A stretch of DNA of 64,000 nucleotides from Nematostella vectensis (GCF_932526225.1 NC_064036.1:2046001-2110000); one strand, 5' to 3'; numbered from the stretch's first letter, positions 37,616 to 50,462 are shown. The notes: generated from the letters alone by a model not told the origin. Program-made: numbers and translations.

Positions 37616-39369
37616 GGCGGACGAGAGCAAAGGGCAGCTCGCCTTGTTCTAATTAAAAGCACAACAAGCGCAAGAAATCGAACAGTGCCGCGCGCGCTAC
37701 TCCAAGGCTTCCACGGCGCATGCGCCATTACTCTAGAGGCTTTCTTGGGTCCACACTTGCACGTGTTTCATCAATTTTTTTTCAAATAGCACGGAAGAGT
37801 ATTTGTTTTCAAGTATTATAAAGACATCTGACTATTACCAACGGAGCAGTCACATATAGGCAGAAAAGATTTGCAAAACAATACGATGACCACAAAGGTC
37901 TTGTATGTCCTGCCCATTTTTGTTTTCGTTTATGTTGACAGTTCAGGTACACCATGTTGTATTTGCGTAAAAGTAGGAATGCCCTAATGAAAAGGAGCGG
38001 CTTTACTCAATTGTCAAATTTTTAATTTTCTATATAGATAACGAGCATTTTCCTGCATAGTTTTAGCATTTTATTACACAACAAATTAAAAGCTGTTTAT
38101 GCTCATATTTAGTTCTTCTTTAAACTAACGCGAAATAAGAACGAATACATCTTTACAGAGAACAACGTATTCACGTGACATGAGTTGAAAAGCTCCTAGC
38201 TTGTAATTTTACCACAGGTATCCCAGTAATAATTTGTGCGACTTCTGAGCTGTAAAGGCCAAAATGAAACAATTGCTCTCCCTCCCATCCGTGCCTCCCA
38301 AAATATCCCAAAGAGCGCCTTGCACATTTATTCTAATAATTACTGTGAGGTATGATCATTGCTTGAATACGGCGCCTAACACTTATGTTTTTATTCTATT
38401 AAAAAGTTGTCTTTTGGGTGTTTTTATTATGCTTATGTAACCTCTTACTAAGAGGTATCCAAGTCTGTGGTAGGTTTATGAGAGACTACTTCGTCCTTTT
38501 ATGGTCGTCACAGATTCCTCCGTATCCACCCATAGCCTGATCGCGGGGAGGAATGTGTGACACAATACGACAATAATCAGACAAAAATAAGACAAAAAAT
38601 GCTAGCAGTGCTTTTAGGGGTAAATTGTACAGAGAGTGCTCGCGAAGGCCAAATAAGGCCAAAAAATGCTAGCACTATCGGTAAGAGCCTAGGAGGGGAG
38701 ATACCACGAAAAAATAACCGAAACGCATTTCCACATTTGTCTAGAAATTTCTCCCTTCGGTCCTTTGTGTGGTGTGGCTTGCCACTTTGGACCTTGTGAT
38801 CAAACCACATACTCGTCTTTGTTTGTTTTGAAAAAAAAAAAAAGACAAAAATGAGAACATCCAAGGCGATGCATGTCAAAAGTTCCATTAGGTAGTATGA
38901 TACTCAAGAGGCTAAAGTGATCGTAATCTACCTTATTCTGGTAATACCGGCTCTAACTTTGTTTTGTGAGTTCTACTGAAATCCTGTAGGAGGGGGGCGG
39001 GCTGAAATTGTAAGGTGTTCTGAGTCAAAAAACCTACCCCTTAGGGTATTTGATAAAAACTCCACCTTGGGGGCGAATATAGTAAAAAAAAAAATACTTT
39101 TAAGGTATAGTAGTGGTCCGATTTTATAATTTAGTTTGAAAAAAAGATCGTAACCAGGGGCAACGACTAAATAGAGCTATTTGCTTAATTAAGCAAAGCT
39201 AGACAAAGATACCGTATTACGTGTTGGTAATTTACTCAAAGTTATGCCATTTTGTGGCAGTTATGCAATTTTGTAAACCTATGTCTCTTTCTCCTTTTAT
39301 GCAATACGTATAATTGTTGGAGCATCCTATGATGCACACACTGATCCGATATATAGGAATCTAAACATA
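37616..39369. other. Intergenic between genes C and D
   Basis: Upstream region of gene C on the minus strand and generally AT-rich DNA. I see no gene: the ORFs near 38560-38890 lack any recognisable domain. Confidence 0.4.
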
Positions 39370-39950
39370 TTGAAATTCAATTATTTATTTTTATTTAAAA
39401 TAGGTAAGTTAATGTATCAATTTAAAAATAGGTTACTTCCCCAAAGATTTAACAGGATATTTCAATTGAACTCTCAAATTCACGATTATTACACGAAAAG
39501 CTCTAACTTGTCCCATATTTCAAAGTTTAGAACAAATATACATAAGTTTGCGTTAAGACATCAGGGACCTAAATATTTCAATTCATTGTCTTCTGATATT
39601 CAGTCTGCCAAAACGCTTAACTCTTTTTGTAATAAGTTAAAGACTTCTCTTATTAACTCTTAATTTTTTTTCTTTCTCGATTTGTGTTTGTGTGTGTGTG
39701 TTTTTTATATAAGTATGAAAAAAAAATATGAAAGCTCTCCTAACAAATATTTATATAATTAATCTGACTGTCCGAACTATCAAATATGTATTTTCTGCTA
39801 AGATTTAGGAGGTCCGTCTCGTATAAGCCTTGCGGTTTCTTACGGTCCTCCTTGTCACACTATGTAAATTATTATATTATTATCTTTATTTAAAAAAAAT
39901 GTATTAAGTGACAAAACAATAAACTGAAACTGAACTAAAACTGAACTGAT
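39370..39950 (+). mobile_element. Truncated LINE: reverse-transcriptase C-terminus plus 3' UTR (copy 2)
   Basis: 39370-39663 codes for a 97-residue piece with KLMYQFKNRLLP, FRTNIHKFALRHQGPKYFNS and a final FCNKLKTSLINS. This matches the C-terminal end seen in CR1/L2-type LINE reverse transcriptases. The following 3' UTR (39690-39947) is shared with 21117-21370 and ends in AAACTGA repeats. The 5' part is missing, as usual for incomplete reverse transcription. Confidence 0.72.
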
Positions 39951-40712
39951 GAACAGTTTTTGGCAAATTTTTTGGCAAATGTTCGAATCCATATTTTTAT
40001 CATCCATGCAAGAAACTAGGCAAATCATATTGTCAATCAAAATTTCAAGTATTTAACAAATACATGGTCTTTTTGTAAGTATCCCAATACAGAGTAAATA
40101 CGCACTGCATTAAAATCCCTAAGCAAAATAAACTGGTTACAGTAGACAAAACTCAAGAAATGGTTTAGAATAAAATCATAATAGCTCAATCCTAAATTTC
40201 TCCCGGTGATTAGCCTGCGTAGCGGCTCAAGGGGGGGGGGGGGGGGTACCTGGTGATGTGCTTCTTAGCACGAAATAGCTGGGACTTCTTTCAACAAAAT
40301 GTTTTTGTGATGCGACGTCTCCTTCAAACTCCGAGAAGAGGCAAAAAGGCATTTGTCCTAGAAACATCCCCCAAGCAATTGTTTGTGACAAGTTTCATGT
40401 AAAAAGTTCATGTCTAGGACCTTGGCTTTTAAACCTTCTTCAAAACATCATCCTGTCTACGAAAACCAAGGTGAGGAAATGATGGAACTTTCTGGGGCAA
40501 AAGTATTGCAACGGATAAATTAAATTTATATCTATTTTATTTTTCAAAGAATTCTACATGTATTACAAGAGATATTCTCGTACAAATAAAACTACTTTTA
40601 TTTGACCAAATTACTTTTGCTGAAATTTTAAATTACACTCTTGAAACTTTCACGAAGTGTCGCATTCTATACTACGCATGTGCGTTGTAAATTTGCTTTT
40701 GGGGTTACGGGT

Positions 40713-40753
40713 CGTTTTCTGATTGGCTGTGCTCTCCAAGGCTTTGATATAAA
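40713..40753 (+). promoter_or_regulatory. Putative gene D core promoter
   Basis: An inverted CCAAT box (GATTGG, about 40719) and a TATA box (TATAAA, 40748-40753) lie about 220 bp before the gene D start codon. Transcription would start near 40780. Other TATA-like strings exist nearby, so this is an inference. Confidence 0.45.
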
Positions 40754-40970
40754 TGAAGAAACGCCTTCATGATATTTTACTTAAAGAAGCAGAGACGAGC
40801 AGGAAACAAGAAAAATCTAAGGCTTCGTTGTACTTACCAAGGTGGTTTGAAAAGCTGAAGCAAAAATTGTCTATTGTCTAGTGTCTTTGTCTATTGTTTT
40901 TTAACAATCTTATATAACTGTATATGTTGTAAACAAATTGTTTTTCGGCAGAGAATTCAAACAAAAAGTC

Positions 40971-43141
40971 ATGATGAAACTTTCTCTGGTTTTCGTTGGG
41001 GTGGTGCAGCTCAGCCTGATCTTGGCGCACACTTCTTCTCGTTGCAAGGTAAGAGAACTAACCCTCTAACCTAATACAATTCAATACAGTATGGACTTTA
41101 TTACTTTTAACCGATATAATGGTTGTCGTGCTGCAACCTAGAATAGAAACTTTTCGTTCGGGAATAGCGTAATAAACTTTTTGGGCAGATTGAGAAGTTT
41201 GGGCAAAAGCAGCCAAAAGCATTATTGCGCTGCGTAATATTTCATTTCAACACATTTAACAAGTCTTCTTATAATTGTCTCTCTAGACAAGACCTTATTG
41301 TTCACACTGTGAACATTTTCCCATCAATCAATTATCGTGTGCTGTTTTTTGTACGAATACTAGGTCTGAGGTGTCCACGTAATAAAATGTAAAGCAATCG
41401 ATTGACTGAGCGAGTGATTGAGTTATTCTACTTACAAAGTTGCTCACTGTTTATATAATAATGAGCAAATGCAATTTTTTTATCCAATCTCTGCTTTAAT
41501 TTTCATATAGAATTGCTGCACCCACGGTCATGATGGCAAGAACGGTGTTCCAGGAATTCCAGCAATTCCCGGAAAACCAGGAACTCCGGGGAACTCTGGA
41601 GATGTTGGACGGGATGGCAGGCCGGGAGCACCTGGACCCAAGGGCCCTCCAGGACCTAAAGGAAGTAGGGGACCCATGGGTGTACAGGGCGGGACCACAC
41701 ACGTCAATTGGAAGCAATGTGCGTGGAAAAAAGAAGATGCACGGGACCATGGATTGTTGAAGGTAAATTATAGTGAGCGAGATTTTTTTACCTGGTTGTT
41801 TGTTAATTGAAGTTTTATTATGTATTGTGAAATGCATGATTCTTACGCTGGTGATCGTGCACCGATCGTGTGATCGGTACTCTTCTCGTTTTTATTTCAG
41901 GATTGTGTTTTTCGCAAGAGACACCAGAATACGTCACTCCGTGTACAGTTTGTGGGAACACTTCGAATCTATAACTGCAATGGTTGTTGCAAGCGCTGGT
42001 TCTTTACCTTCAATGGCGCTGAGTGTAACGGTCCCCTCACCATCGAAGGAGTGATCTACATGGATAAAGGTTAAAATTTTTACTTCCAATCCTACCGAGA
42101 TCACAGGCATAAAAATATATTAAGGTCTTGGTAAAGGTAAATTTGACACCACTGTTTGTTTTTGTGGTTTTGCAAAACCTGTATCAATAGTTCTTAAACT
42201 TTGCAAAATAATTTTTTCCATAAATCGCATTCTAAGACGGCTAAAATGGGCCTTTGCTCTTTCCCGTGGCCTGTTGACCGTGAATTCACGCCAAATCTTT
42301 GACTTTTCTAGCGTGTTATTTTGAGGCGAGAACTCGAGCTTGTCGGGCGTAACCTCGCGACGGGTTTTAAGATATCGCCTTCAAATTTTCGGGATCTGAT
42401 AGATAATTATACCATGTCAAAATGTGTGAGGAATTTTCGATTTTCGACTGAAGATCGCTTTTCGTGTCCAAATTTCGCCAGAAATGCCTGTTGTTCCAAC
42501 TTTGATTTGTGATATTTTGTTGACAGTGTCAAATAACAAAAAGTCCTCACACACTTTGGTAGATCATCTATTTGTCAATGAGATGCAATTACGTGCAAGC
42601 GCATGCGCAATAACGCGAAGGCGCATTACGCTCTAGAGTAAACTCCGTACTTTTGTTGAGTTTGAGGCCTCAAAACTTAAACACGGAATTAGCTATTGCA
42701 GAAATAAAACTTTCAGGAGATAATTCAATCTTTGATCTTTTATTTGATATATAGTTTGTATATGTAGGAAAATTGCGGCGCGACAATATTTTTTTTTCCG
42801 CGGACACGTCGTTTACCTTTACCAAGACCTTAATACATTAATTTGCAACATAGCGACTTGGAGCATGTCTAGACGGCTGATAGTTTAAATAGCATCCTGC
42901 AAAAAGGCCCCGCTGATTTATATGCTCATAAGCCTGTTGTTTCTTAGGCACAGGAGCTAATATCCAAAACCTCCACCGGGTGAGAGTGATAGAGGGCTAC
43001 TGCACCAACATACACAATGGCACCATTCGCGTCGGCTTCAACGTCGGTAATTGTGCTGGTTATGGTAATGCTGACGCACACACCGGGTGGAATGCGGTCT
43101 CGCGCATCATCGTGGAGGAAGTCCCCCCTCAGCAGAGCTGA
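40971..43141 (+). CDS. CTHRC1-like: Gene D: CTHRC1-like collagen triple-helix-repeat protein (4 exons, 230 aa)
   Basis: Exons 40971-41048, 41511-41762, 41901-42069, 42948-43141, all GT..AG, 693 nt in frame. Signal peptide 1-20 ([19 protein letters not shown]). A Cys-Cys motif (NCCTHG) precedes about 18 Gly-X-Y triplets (about 32-84) with one break (GIPAIP). The globular C-terminal domain carries the CTHRC1 hallmarks: [49 protein letters not shown], a GYC...GFNVGNC segment and [12 protein letters not shown] at the end. Vertebrate CTHRC1 is about 243 aa, so the length fits. In vertebrates it is a secreted glycoprotein tied to matrix remodelling and Wnt/PCP signalling; a role here is inferred. 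It is the only plus-strand host gene and separates the two discoidin gene families. Confidence 0.93.
42120..42833. mobile_element. 706-bp non-autonomous DNA transposon flanked by TTAA
   Basis: Inverted ends GGTCTTGGTAAAGGTAAA (from 42124) and TTTACCTTTACCAAGACC (to 42829), flanked on both sides by TTAA, the target-site duplication typical of piggyBac-like elements. No transposase ORF. Fills most of intron 3 of gene D. Confidence 0.75.
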
Positions 43142-43342
43142 GAGTAAAGTATCACAAACGATAAAGAAATATAATAGGTGTTGTGATGTAAGAACCACCA
43201 GCAATAAACATAATAGATAAGGCAACCCTGTCATTGTCGTTTTATTTTGTTTGTTGCTGAAGATGCGACACGCGAGACCAAAGGACCTGAACCTTCCGAG
43301 GAGACACATCATTTATTTGATTTGTGCTCTTAATTAATAAGC

Positions 43343-43348
43343 AATAAA
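43343..43348 (+). terminator. Polyadenylation signal of gene D
   Basis: AATAAA 200 bp after the gene D stop codon. An earlier AATAAA at 43203-43208 is an alternative. Confidence 0.55.
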
Positions 43349-43375
43349 ATCAGCATACATTTTGTAAATAGCTAA

Positions 43376-43524
43376 AGGCTGGGTTTCATTTCATCGCACT
43401 CGATCGCAGCTGATTTTAACGTACGATCGCAAAGTGGTTTCCATAACGATCGCAGGGTGAGTTTCCTGCGATCGCCTGCTATCTCTGGCCTGCTATAGTG
43501 TGCGATTGTATGGAAACAGCCTTA
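43376..43524. mobile_element. MITE-like repeat rich in GATCGC
   Basis: Ends AGGCTGGGTTTCATTTCATCG and CGATTGTATGGAAACAGCCTT-like sequence are imperfect inverted repeats. The interior has several GATCGC and GCGATCG copies. Non-coding. Confidence 0.5.
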
Positions 43525-44042
43525 AATCACAAGACCAGGTAAAAACCTAACCGGCACCATGTAACTCCACGGCGCAACTACCTAAACGCTAGCTAACCTG
43601 TTCAAAGCGCAGCAGATAATAGATCACGTGAACGCTATGCTTATACCATACACACATTTTATTTGACCTCTAGAGCTTTTTCGTGTAAGTAGCTTTTTAG
43701 CGGTGCTTCTACGCGGCGCTTATCGATAAAGCGGGGTTCCTGTGGAGTGATCCATCGAATTTTCACCCCAGAATAAAGACAGTCACCCCCGTCTGCCCCA
43801 CCCCCACCCCCCCACCAAAAAAAATTGTCTTGCCCTAATGGTGTCATGACACAACAAAAAAGGGAACCAAGCAAATTGCAATCCTTACCTTAGGCATTTC
43901 AGTCAACCCTGCACGCAAGGCCTAGTTGAAAAAAATAAACAATCAAACACGAATTGTCTTGCTGACACTTATTCAATTTATCGCAATCTTTAATCACTTA
44001 TATTCTGGACTGTTACATTCATAATCACCAAAACTGCACGCT

Positions 44043-47000
44043 TCATGATATGAAAAACGTTACGATAGTTACAATAATAAGGATCACTTTGCTCCAATCC
44101 GTGTACGGCGCATGCGCAGTGCTTCTCAGACCCATTGGCATGGGTGCTACCGCAAGCGAGATCACTTTCCCTGTTGGGTTTATAGCTGAAAAAGATGAAT
44201 AAGATGGAAATGGTTTTAAAATACTGTAGCCTACTGTTCTATTATCATCGTGTCTTTATTATTACTAGCCTCTGAAAAATATAATGAGCTGTTCCGTTTG
44301 TCCCGTTCTGCGCTAGTACGAGCACGCAGCTAAATCGGTGGCGTTTGGATGCTGTCATACTTTTGGAAATACCCAATATGACTCCTTTATTAGAAAACAA
44401 ACATGCCATATTTTGTATTGTATATAAACAGCAACTGAAGTCAACTTTTCATAGCCGTACTCAACAGTACGATTGTTGCTGTTTCCGCCCATACGTTTTT
44501 TGGGGCTGTCGTTTTGCAACTCCAGTGGGCTCTTTGTTAATACCGTAACACCACAATCAACACTTCTTACTTCTACAGTGATCCTCGGTACCAGGCCTTA
44601 TGGAATCTCCTCCGTCAGCTGAGGACATGAAGCCGTCAGGACACTGGCACGAGTAAATTCCTGGCGCATCTCCCACAATGCACTGGGTGTTTGATGGGCA
44701 CTTGTGATCCAGTTGACAGATGTCACCTAAAGGGAAAGGGAGACGGTAGTGACTCTGGTGTTTACGTACAGATCACGTAATTTAGCTGGATTTTCATTAG
44801 CAAAATAGATTAGCGATTTTTTTACACTATCCTGCAGTAGTTTTAATAAGTCCTAAGCGCGGTGTTTCTTTCAGGGCGTCTAGTATGCGGGGCGGCTAAG
44901 GGAGTAGACTCTGTTTTGTATATTATTCCAAACGACGACCATTTTTGAGACACAAATAATGTATGTTTTTATAAAACTTTGTCATGTATATCTTAAGGGC
45001 AACCATACGATTTCTCGTTCAATTTGAAAATAAATTCCAGTCGTGAGATTCTCAAAAGCTCAAACTACACTTGCCGAAGTCGGCAAATTAATTCAAAATT
45101 GAACTTGAAACTGTATGATATAACCTATACTAACATAGCCGATAAATGAAAGCTTACCTCGCATTCGAAGCTGGTGACGGGAGAAGATCGAAGACGAGCT
45201 TGTCACCGCTATTTCCAATATAAACAACGAGATAAGTTTGTTCATCGAAGTCTATTATACTATTATAAATTATAGGAACTGTTATTTTCAACTAGCATTA
45301 TTCTATAAAAAGAAACGTCTGATAGATGATTTTTCTTGAGTATTTCAAAAAACCTTTCATGTTTTTGTAAGAAAGTATTGTAGAGGCCTCAAAAAGCTTT
45401 AAGTGTGCGGTGTTTCCGTACGGACTACTTACGCCCAACCCCGTACAGCTCCACCCCCATGCAAGGCCAGTTGTTGTGCTCCACCGGAGTGAAGGTGACA
45501 TACCGGTAGGAGTCTTGTGCCGCGAGATGTACCTCAACGGGCTCTTTCCCATTTCTCTTGAACAACTGAACACACAAACATGACTGTCATTTGGTCTGTC
45601 AGTGTATATCTGTAATTCTGTCTGTCTGTCTGTTTGTCTGTTTATTTATTCATTTAGTATCTTACATCAAGCTACAAAATCAAAAAAACAAAACAATAAA
45701 CTTGATGAGGGGAAGTAAACGGACTCGAGGCCATAGTAGCATAGCAGTCTGTTTGTCGTCTTACCTGATTTCTCTGCCGGTCTTGTATGACCGTCCACCT
45801 TCGCCCATCTGTTGACATGGCGATTTTGAATGACGTGACAAACTCGTTTTTATCGTGCAGGTTTCCTTGTACAGCAACGGAACACACGTGGTACAACCCT
45901 CCCAAATCAACGGTGAATGACGAAGAGCTGTTCAGGTATGAAAATGGGTGAACATTGCAACAACGCACAAGAATGCGACGATATTTTTTTTCAACGCTTC
46001 TCAGCATCCAAGTGACCCGTCTCAGATGACAAAATACAATTACAATCGCAGAATTCGTGTAACCATTTTTTGCAGGCATCATCCAATGAAATATGTGTTG
46101 TACTGGTTATAATTTTCAACGAGTTCCATTCGCACCTTTAATCAAAAAAGGTAACGATTGACGGACGAATATAACGTCACTTTACCTAAAAGAGCCTTCC
46201 GCGGCGCACCATACTAGTGTGTTGCCAAGGCGACCATTCTTAGCGGGGTGGCTAGAACTTGACTCTGACGTTGCAGAGAGCTTGCTGTCAGGAAGTGACG
46301 TCACCCGTTCTACCGGAAGTGTGCTCTGGATAGCGACGCCAAGTGGAAGAGATTTTTTCAGTGAGCTGCAAACTGGAAGTTTGGATATAAGTGTGTTTTC
46401 CATTTTAGAATCATACCCCACTCACAATGAAAAGCTTCCAATTGAGGTCCTTCGCTAATTACACATTTACTGGACTTCTGTTCAAGGTTTTGTCATTGCG
46501 AACAATAGACATATGAAGAAAACGTCGTTTTGAGGGACTGGTACCGAGGAATCTTAGTTTCTTTTCAGATACTTTCTCCATTGACCAAAGATGGCCACAG
46601 TCACTGTTTTTCTCTTCTGATTACAATTCATAAAGTTTACGAAGCACCTGCGCTACGGCAACCTTAAAAATTGTCCAAATAAGGAATATATTAGTTTCCT
46701 TATATGGAAGTGACCGTGTTTGTCAAAAACGACAATTTTTGGCTAAATTTTCTTGATATGGCGAAATTTGAAACTTGTATTTCCACTTCTATAGCACAGT
46801 ATCTTTGTGATACGGTAGCCCTCTATTTCGTGACAAGGAGCACTTTTGCGTGACGCGGTCACCATTTTTGAGTAACGCGGTGGTACTTTTTGCGTGACGA
46901 GGGACTCTTTTGCGTGACGCGGTTCAGACAGTCCATGTAACGAATTGAATAAGAGACTCACATGGGCTCACGAAGTATTTGCCGCCTTGGTTAAGCGTAA

Positions 47001-47340
47001 CTCTGCCTTCCGAATACATGACCACGTTATTCTTGTCCTTGGCGAATGGTGCAAATACAGGGACCCCAACTGGGAGATCCGACTTTGGTGGAACATTCAG
47101 CAGCACCTCTGTGGAGCTAAATCGCACAGGGGGCCCCGCCACCATAGGTATCTTCACATATACGTCACTTCCTCTATGTGAAATTAACCTTGCTAGTTTC
47201 CAGTCTACGCGGTCTTTCCAGGTACTAGGGACGAGGAGGTACGGGGCGAGTGGGTCCCCTAAGATAACAGAGACGATTAATGATAAACAAGAGACCATGA
47301 TATAAAAGAACGAATCCCCGTGGCCCATGATAACGTCCAA
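44043..47340 (-). CDS. Gene E: novel domain, discoidin, EGF, GPI-anchored-type protein (7 exons, 403 aa)
   Basis: Exons on the minus strand: 47340-46962, 46372-46186, 45927-45765, 45565-45433, 45208-45158, 44726-44571, 44185-44043; 1212 nt in frame. Translation starts at Met1 or Met5. A hydrophobic signal (FFYIMVSCLSLIVSVILG) leads into an unrecognised domain shared with genes F and H (about 30-127: VPSTWKDRVDW, ARLI, VFAPF, YSEGRVTL, KYFV). One F5/8 type C domain follows (127-288; VWCAAEG, TVDLGG, SVAVQG, CMGVELYG), split by a phase-2 intron just before FTVDLGG. Then a 17-residue linker exon, a six-cysteine EGF-like domain (305-357) and a short tail ending VILIIVTIVTFFIS, GPI-like or a C-terminal anchor. 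The 51-nt linker exon is the least certain part. Likely extracellular and membrane-tethered; ligand unknown. Confidence 0.8.
46843..46924. repeat. GCGTGACGCGG short repeats beside the gene E exon 1 donor
   Basis: Four imperfect copies of GCGTGACGCGG / GAGTAACGCGG / GCGTGACGAGG within about 80 bp, starting roughly 40 bp inside intron 1 of gene E. Confidence 0.6.
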
Positions 47341-48415
47341 GAAAGCTATTTTTAGACTGCGCGAGCTTGTTAATCATAGCATCCATACATTGTTTGCGCG
47401 CCATATTTGGTTATGGGCACCACGAGCTAGTACAATTTCACACCAAATTTTTTCCCTCTGCACTTCTTTACTTCGTTCGCTACCTGTTTTTATCCTTTTA
47501 GCTGCTCTTCAAGACTCATGATCACATTGCTACTCATGGGGTGGTGTGCTGTTATCTGTTAAGTTATCTAATGTCAGTTATCTAAATGTTATATAAATAA
47601 TTGAACGGAAAGACGTCGGGGAGAATTTGGAGTTCATTCAAGATGCATCGTGCTGACTCCTAAAAAGTTCTTATTCTCTGCAATTCGGTGAAATAGAATA
47701 CCTAGGCATTCTCATAGTCTATGTTATGTATTTTAATACAAGAAGGCCTTTATTTTTCTTTGATTTATAACATTTTTAGATGAATGAACTTCAATTTTTC
47801 ACGCAAATGTTCAGAAATCATGTCACTCAAGAAACCCTTGTCACTGGAATAAGATCTACTCCATTATATTGAAATCTTTTATTTGTAATATCGGTGTGAA
47901 TATAATGGTATTAAGTTCTGGATGTATCTTTTTCATTAAAAGGGAATTGGAAGAGAATTGTGTTTTGTAAACACAGATTTATGATTTATTGTTGTGTTAT
48001 AAGTAATTTGCGAATCAGCAGTGAAAACTTTTACTGGGGAAGTTGATCCCAGAGCCTAAAATCACGCACTTTATGCATTTCAATGTCCCAGAAACGGTTG
48101 ATTGGCACCAGCGTACTCTATGGAAGATCATTTTTACAGCGTTCGTAAAAAAGGAAGCTATTTTCGGTCAAAAAGATTTCCGAAACATCCTTTGCCGGAT
48201 CACATTGCTCAAGATGTGATCGCGCTTAAGACTCTTGTTGCTAGGAAACGTGAGCGCTAACCAATCAGAGACGTATCTAAAAATAACTGCTTGTTCTAAA
48301 AATAGTTTGTACGGACGTCATCATTGGAACATACCCTAATACAGGGGAATTCGTTCTCTTACACCATGGTCTCTTGTGATTGAATCATAGAAAAAGCAGA
48401 ACCGACACAGATTGT

Positions 48416-49721
48416 AAAACCTTTAAAAGAAAAGGTCGACAACAACGCAGATTTATGTTTTTTAGAACGATATTTCGGCAGGCCAATACCTGCCTTCTTC
48501 AGGTTATAAATGAGTTACAATGGCATGTTATAGCTAGTATATGTACAAAGTTCATTGATGATTAACTAACAAAAGGTAAAAATAGTAATTGAGTGACAAA
48601 GTACAAAGTTCATTGATGATTAACTAACAAAAGGTAAAAATAGTAATTGAGTGACAAAGTACAAAGTTCATTGATGATTAACTAACAAAAGGTAAAAATA
48701 GTAATTTAGTGACTTATGGAAGATGGTAAATAGGGTGGTGTGGATTACTAAGTAGCTAAACGGTTTCTTCACGCCGGTTGAGGCCACCGGGTTCAAGAGT
48801 GCCAGCGCGAGCTATCAAATGAAAGCGATGCCATAAGGTTTTCACTGAGCCCCCTCTTGTCGCCTTTCGCCGCTCACCTAACCTCCGCGACATCCTCGTT
48901 AAAGCCAAGCTACCTTCCGACCGCTCTCCCACCAACCAACCTCCCGGTGCTTTCCGTTGCGGAAAAAACTGCCTAACCTGCCCCTATATTAGAACCGATG
49001 GCCTTACAAGCTACACATTTTTCTCAACAGGTGAAACACGACCTATAACCTCCCACATAACCTGCAATACTAAAAACGTGATTTATATGATTCAATGTAA
49101 CCGCTGTAACCTTCAATATATTGGGGAAACTAAACGCAAATTAAAAGAACGCTTTAATGACCACCGCAGAACTGTAGACTCTCAATCTCGATCCATACCA
49201 ACCCACGCCGCTGAACACTTCCTAAAACCCAACCACTCCGCTTCTGACACAGAGCTAATACCTATTGAAAAAATAAGAAATAACCGCGACTCCATCCGCA
49301 AAGCAAGAGAAGCCACACTGATAGCTCGCGCTGGCACTCTTGAACCCGGTGGCCTCAACCGGCGTGAAGAAACCGTTTAGCTACTTAGTAATCCACACCA
49401 CCCTATTCACCATCTTCCATAAGTCACTAAATTACTATTTTTACCTTTTGTTAGTTAATCATCAATGAACTTTGTACTTTGTCACTCAATTACTATTTTT
49501 ACCTTTTGTTAGTTAATCATCAATGAACTTTGTACTTTGTCACTCAATTACTATTTTTACCTTTTGTTAGTTAATCATCAATGAACTTTGTACATATACT
49601 AGCTATAACATGCCATTGTAACTCATTTATAACCTGAAGAAGGCAGGTATTGGCCTGCCGAAATATCGTTCTAAAAAACATAAATCTGCGTTGTTGTCGA
49701 CTTTTTCTTTTAAAGGTTTTA
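48416..49721 (+). mobile_element. Penelope-like retroelement with inverted terminal copies
   Basis: A coding core (48823-49380) is flanked by about 390-bp near-perfect inverted copies: 48416-48815 and 49317-49721, starting with AACCTTTAAAAGAAAAGGTC and its reverse complement. The right copy overlaps the end of the ORF. Both contain three tandem 58-bp units (ACAAAGTTCATTGATGATTA and so on). ACAGATTGTAA occurs just outside the left end (about 48407) and again about 80 bp beyond the right end, a possible target-site duplication. Inverted terminal repeats are typical of Penelope-like elements. Sits between F and E, where the missing 3' modules of F would be expected. Confidence 0.82.
48823..49380 (+). 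CDS. Penelope-like element ORF 3' end with GIY-YIG endonuclease
   Basis: Open from the stop at 48820 to the TAG at 49378-49380. It carries the conserved PLE connector (PPLVAFRRSPNLRDILVKAK, then FRCGKNCLTCP) and a GIY-YIG nuclease (NVIYMIQCNRCNLQYIGET followed by RKLKERFNDHR). The reverse-transcriptase domain that should precede it is absent, so this is a 5'-truncated, probably dead copy. Confidence 0.85.
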   Translation, partial: KRCHKVFTEPPLVAFRRSPNLRDILVKAKLPSDRSPTNQPPGAFRCGKNCLTCPYIRTDGLTSYTFFSTGETRPITSHITCNTKNVIYMIQCNRCNLQYIGETKRKLKERFNDHRRTVDSQSRSIPTHAAEHFLKPNHSASDTELIPIEKIRNNRDSIRKAREATLIARAGTLEPGGLNRREETV

Positions 49722-50249
49722 TTAATTAATCAACTGTCGACGCAGACCACAAGGTCCGACGCACACCAGCAGATAGAGGCTGTCCGGTGGTTTCTTCCTA
49801 CGTTTTTACAGATTGTAACAATTGATAGCACTAACCAACAGCGAACAGCTCATCCGCTTTAAACTCTTGACTTGACTTTGTTGACCGAGTAGCTAGGACA
49901 CGAGGCAAACATATGTTGTAATACTTATAAATACGCAGAAAAATCAAAGGGTCTGGGTCACCTGTTACGAATTCAGTTTAGGCGGGTCCAAATTTGGATT
50001 ATTTCAGTATATCAGGCGGATTATCAAAAGAACCATAAAACATGTTGAATAATTTTACCATCTAGCCACTGTCTCTCATTTTATGGCGGATTACCGAAAA
50101 CAAAAATACAAAAAAAAACTTTGACGTTCCCCCTTAAAATCTCCTGCCTGACACATAAACGATAAAACGCATGCGGGCAATTGGTTTGTTTCTTTGTCAG
50201 GGAAAAAATGCGTCGTGTTAATATTTATACATCTAGCTTGGCATTATAC

Positions 50250-50315
50250 GAAGAGTAACTTACGTCCGACTCCATACAGTTCCACGCCGTGAGGCAAGGA
50301 TAATTATAACGTTCG
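50250..50315 (-). pseudogene. Duplicated 3' end and donor of gene F exon 4
   Basis: On the gene strand it repeats TATAATTATCC(T)TGCCTC, GTGGAACTGTATGG, GTCGGAC|GTAAGTTACTC from exon 4 (50481-50530) with small changes, including an insertion that would shift the frame. It is separated from the real exon end by the MITE at 50316-50462. Confidence 0.75.
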
Positions 50316-50462
50316 CAGGGGCGTAGTCAGGGGGTCCGCCCCCCCCCCCTTTTAGCAGCCAAAAATACAGTTAATGTATGAGACATTATCTAAAACACAG
50401 GAGAAAATGCCTTGATAGAGCCTTTTGGGCCCCCTCCTGTTAAAATCCTGGCTACGCCGCTG
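50316..50462. mobile_element. MITE with CAGCGGCGTAGCCAGG-type ends
   Basis: 147 bp; ends CAGGGGCGTAGTCAGG and CCTGGCTACGCCGCTG are inverted repeats; flanked by GTTCG on both sides (50311-50315, 50463-50467), a 5-bp target-site duplication. Contains a run of C. Non-coding. Confidence 0.8.
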
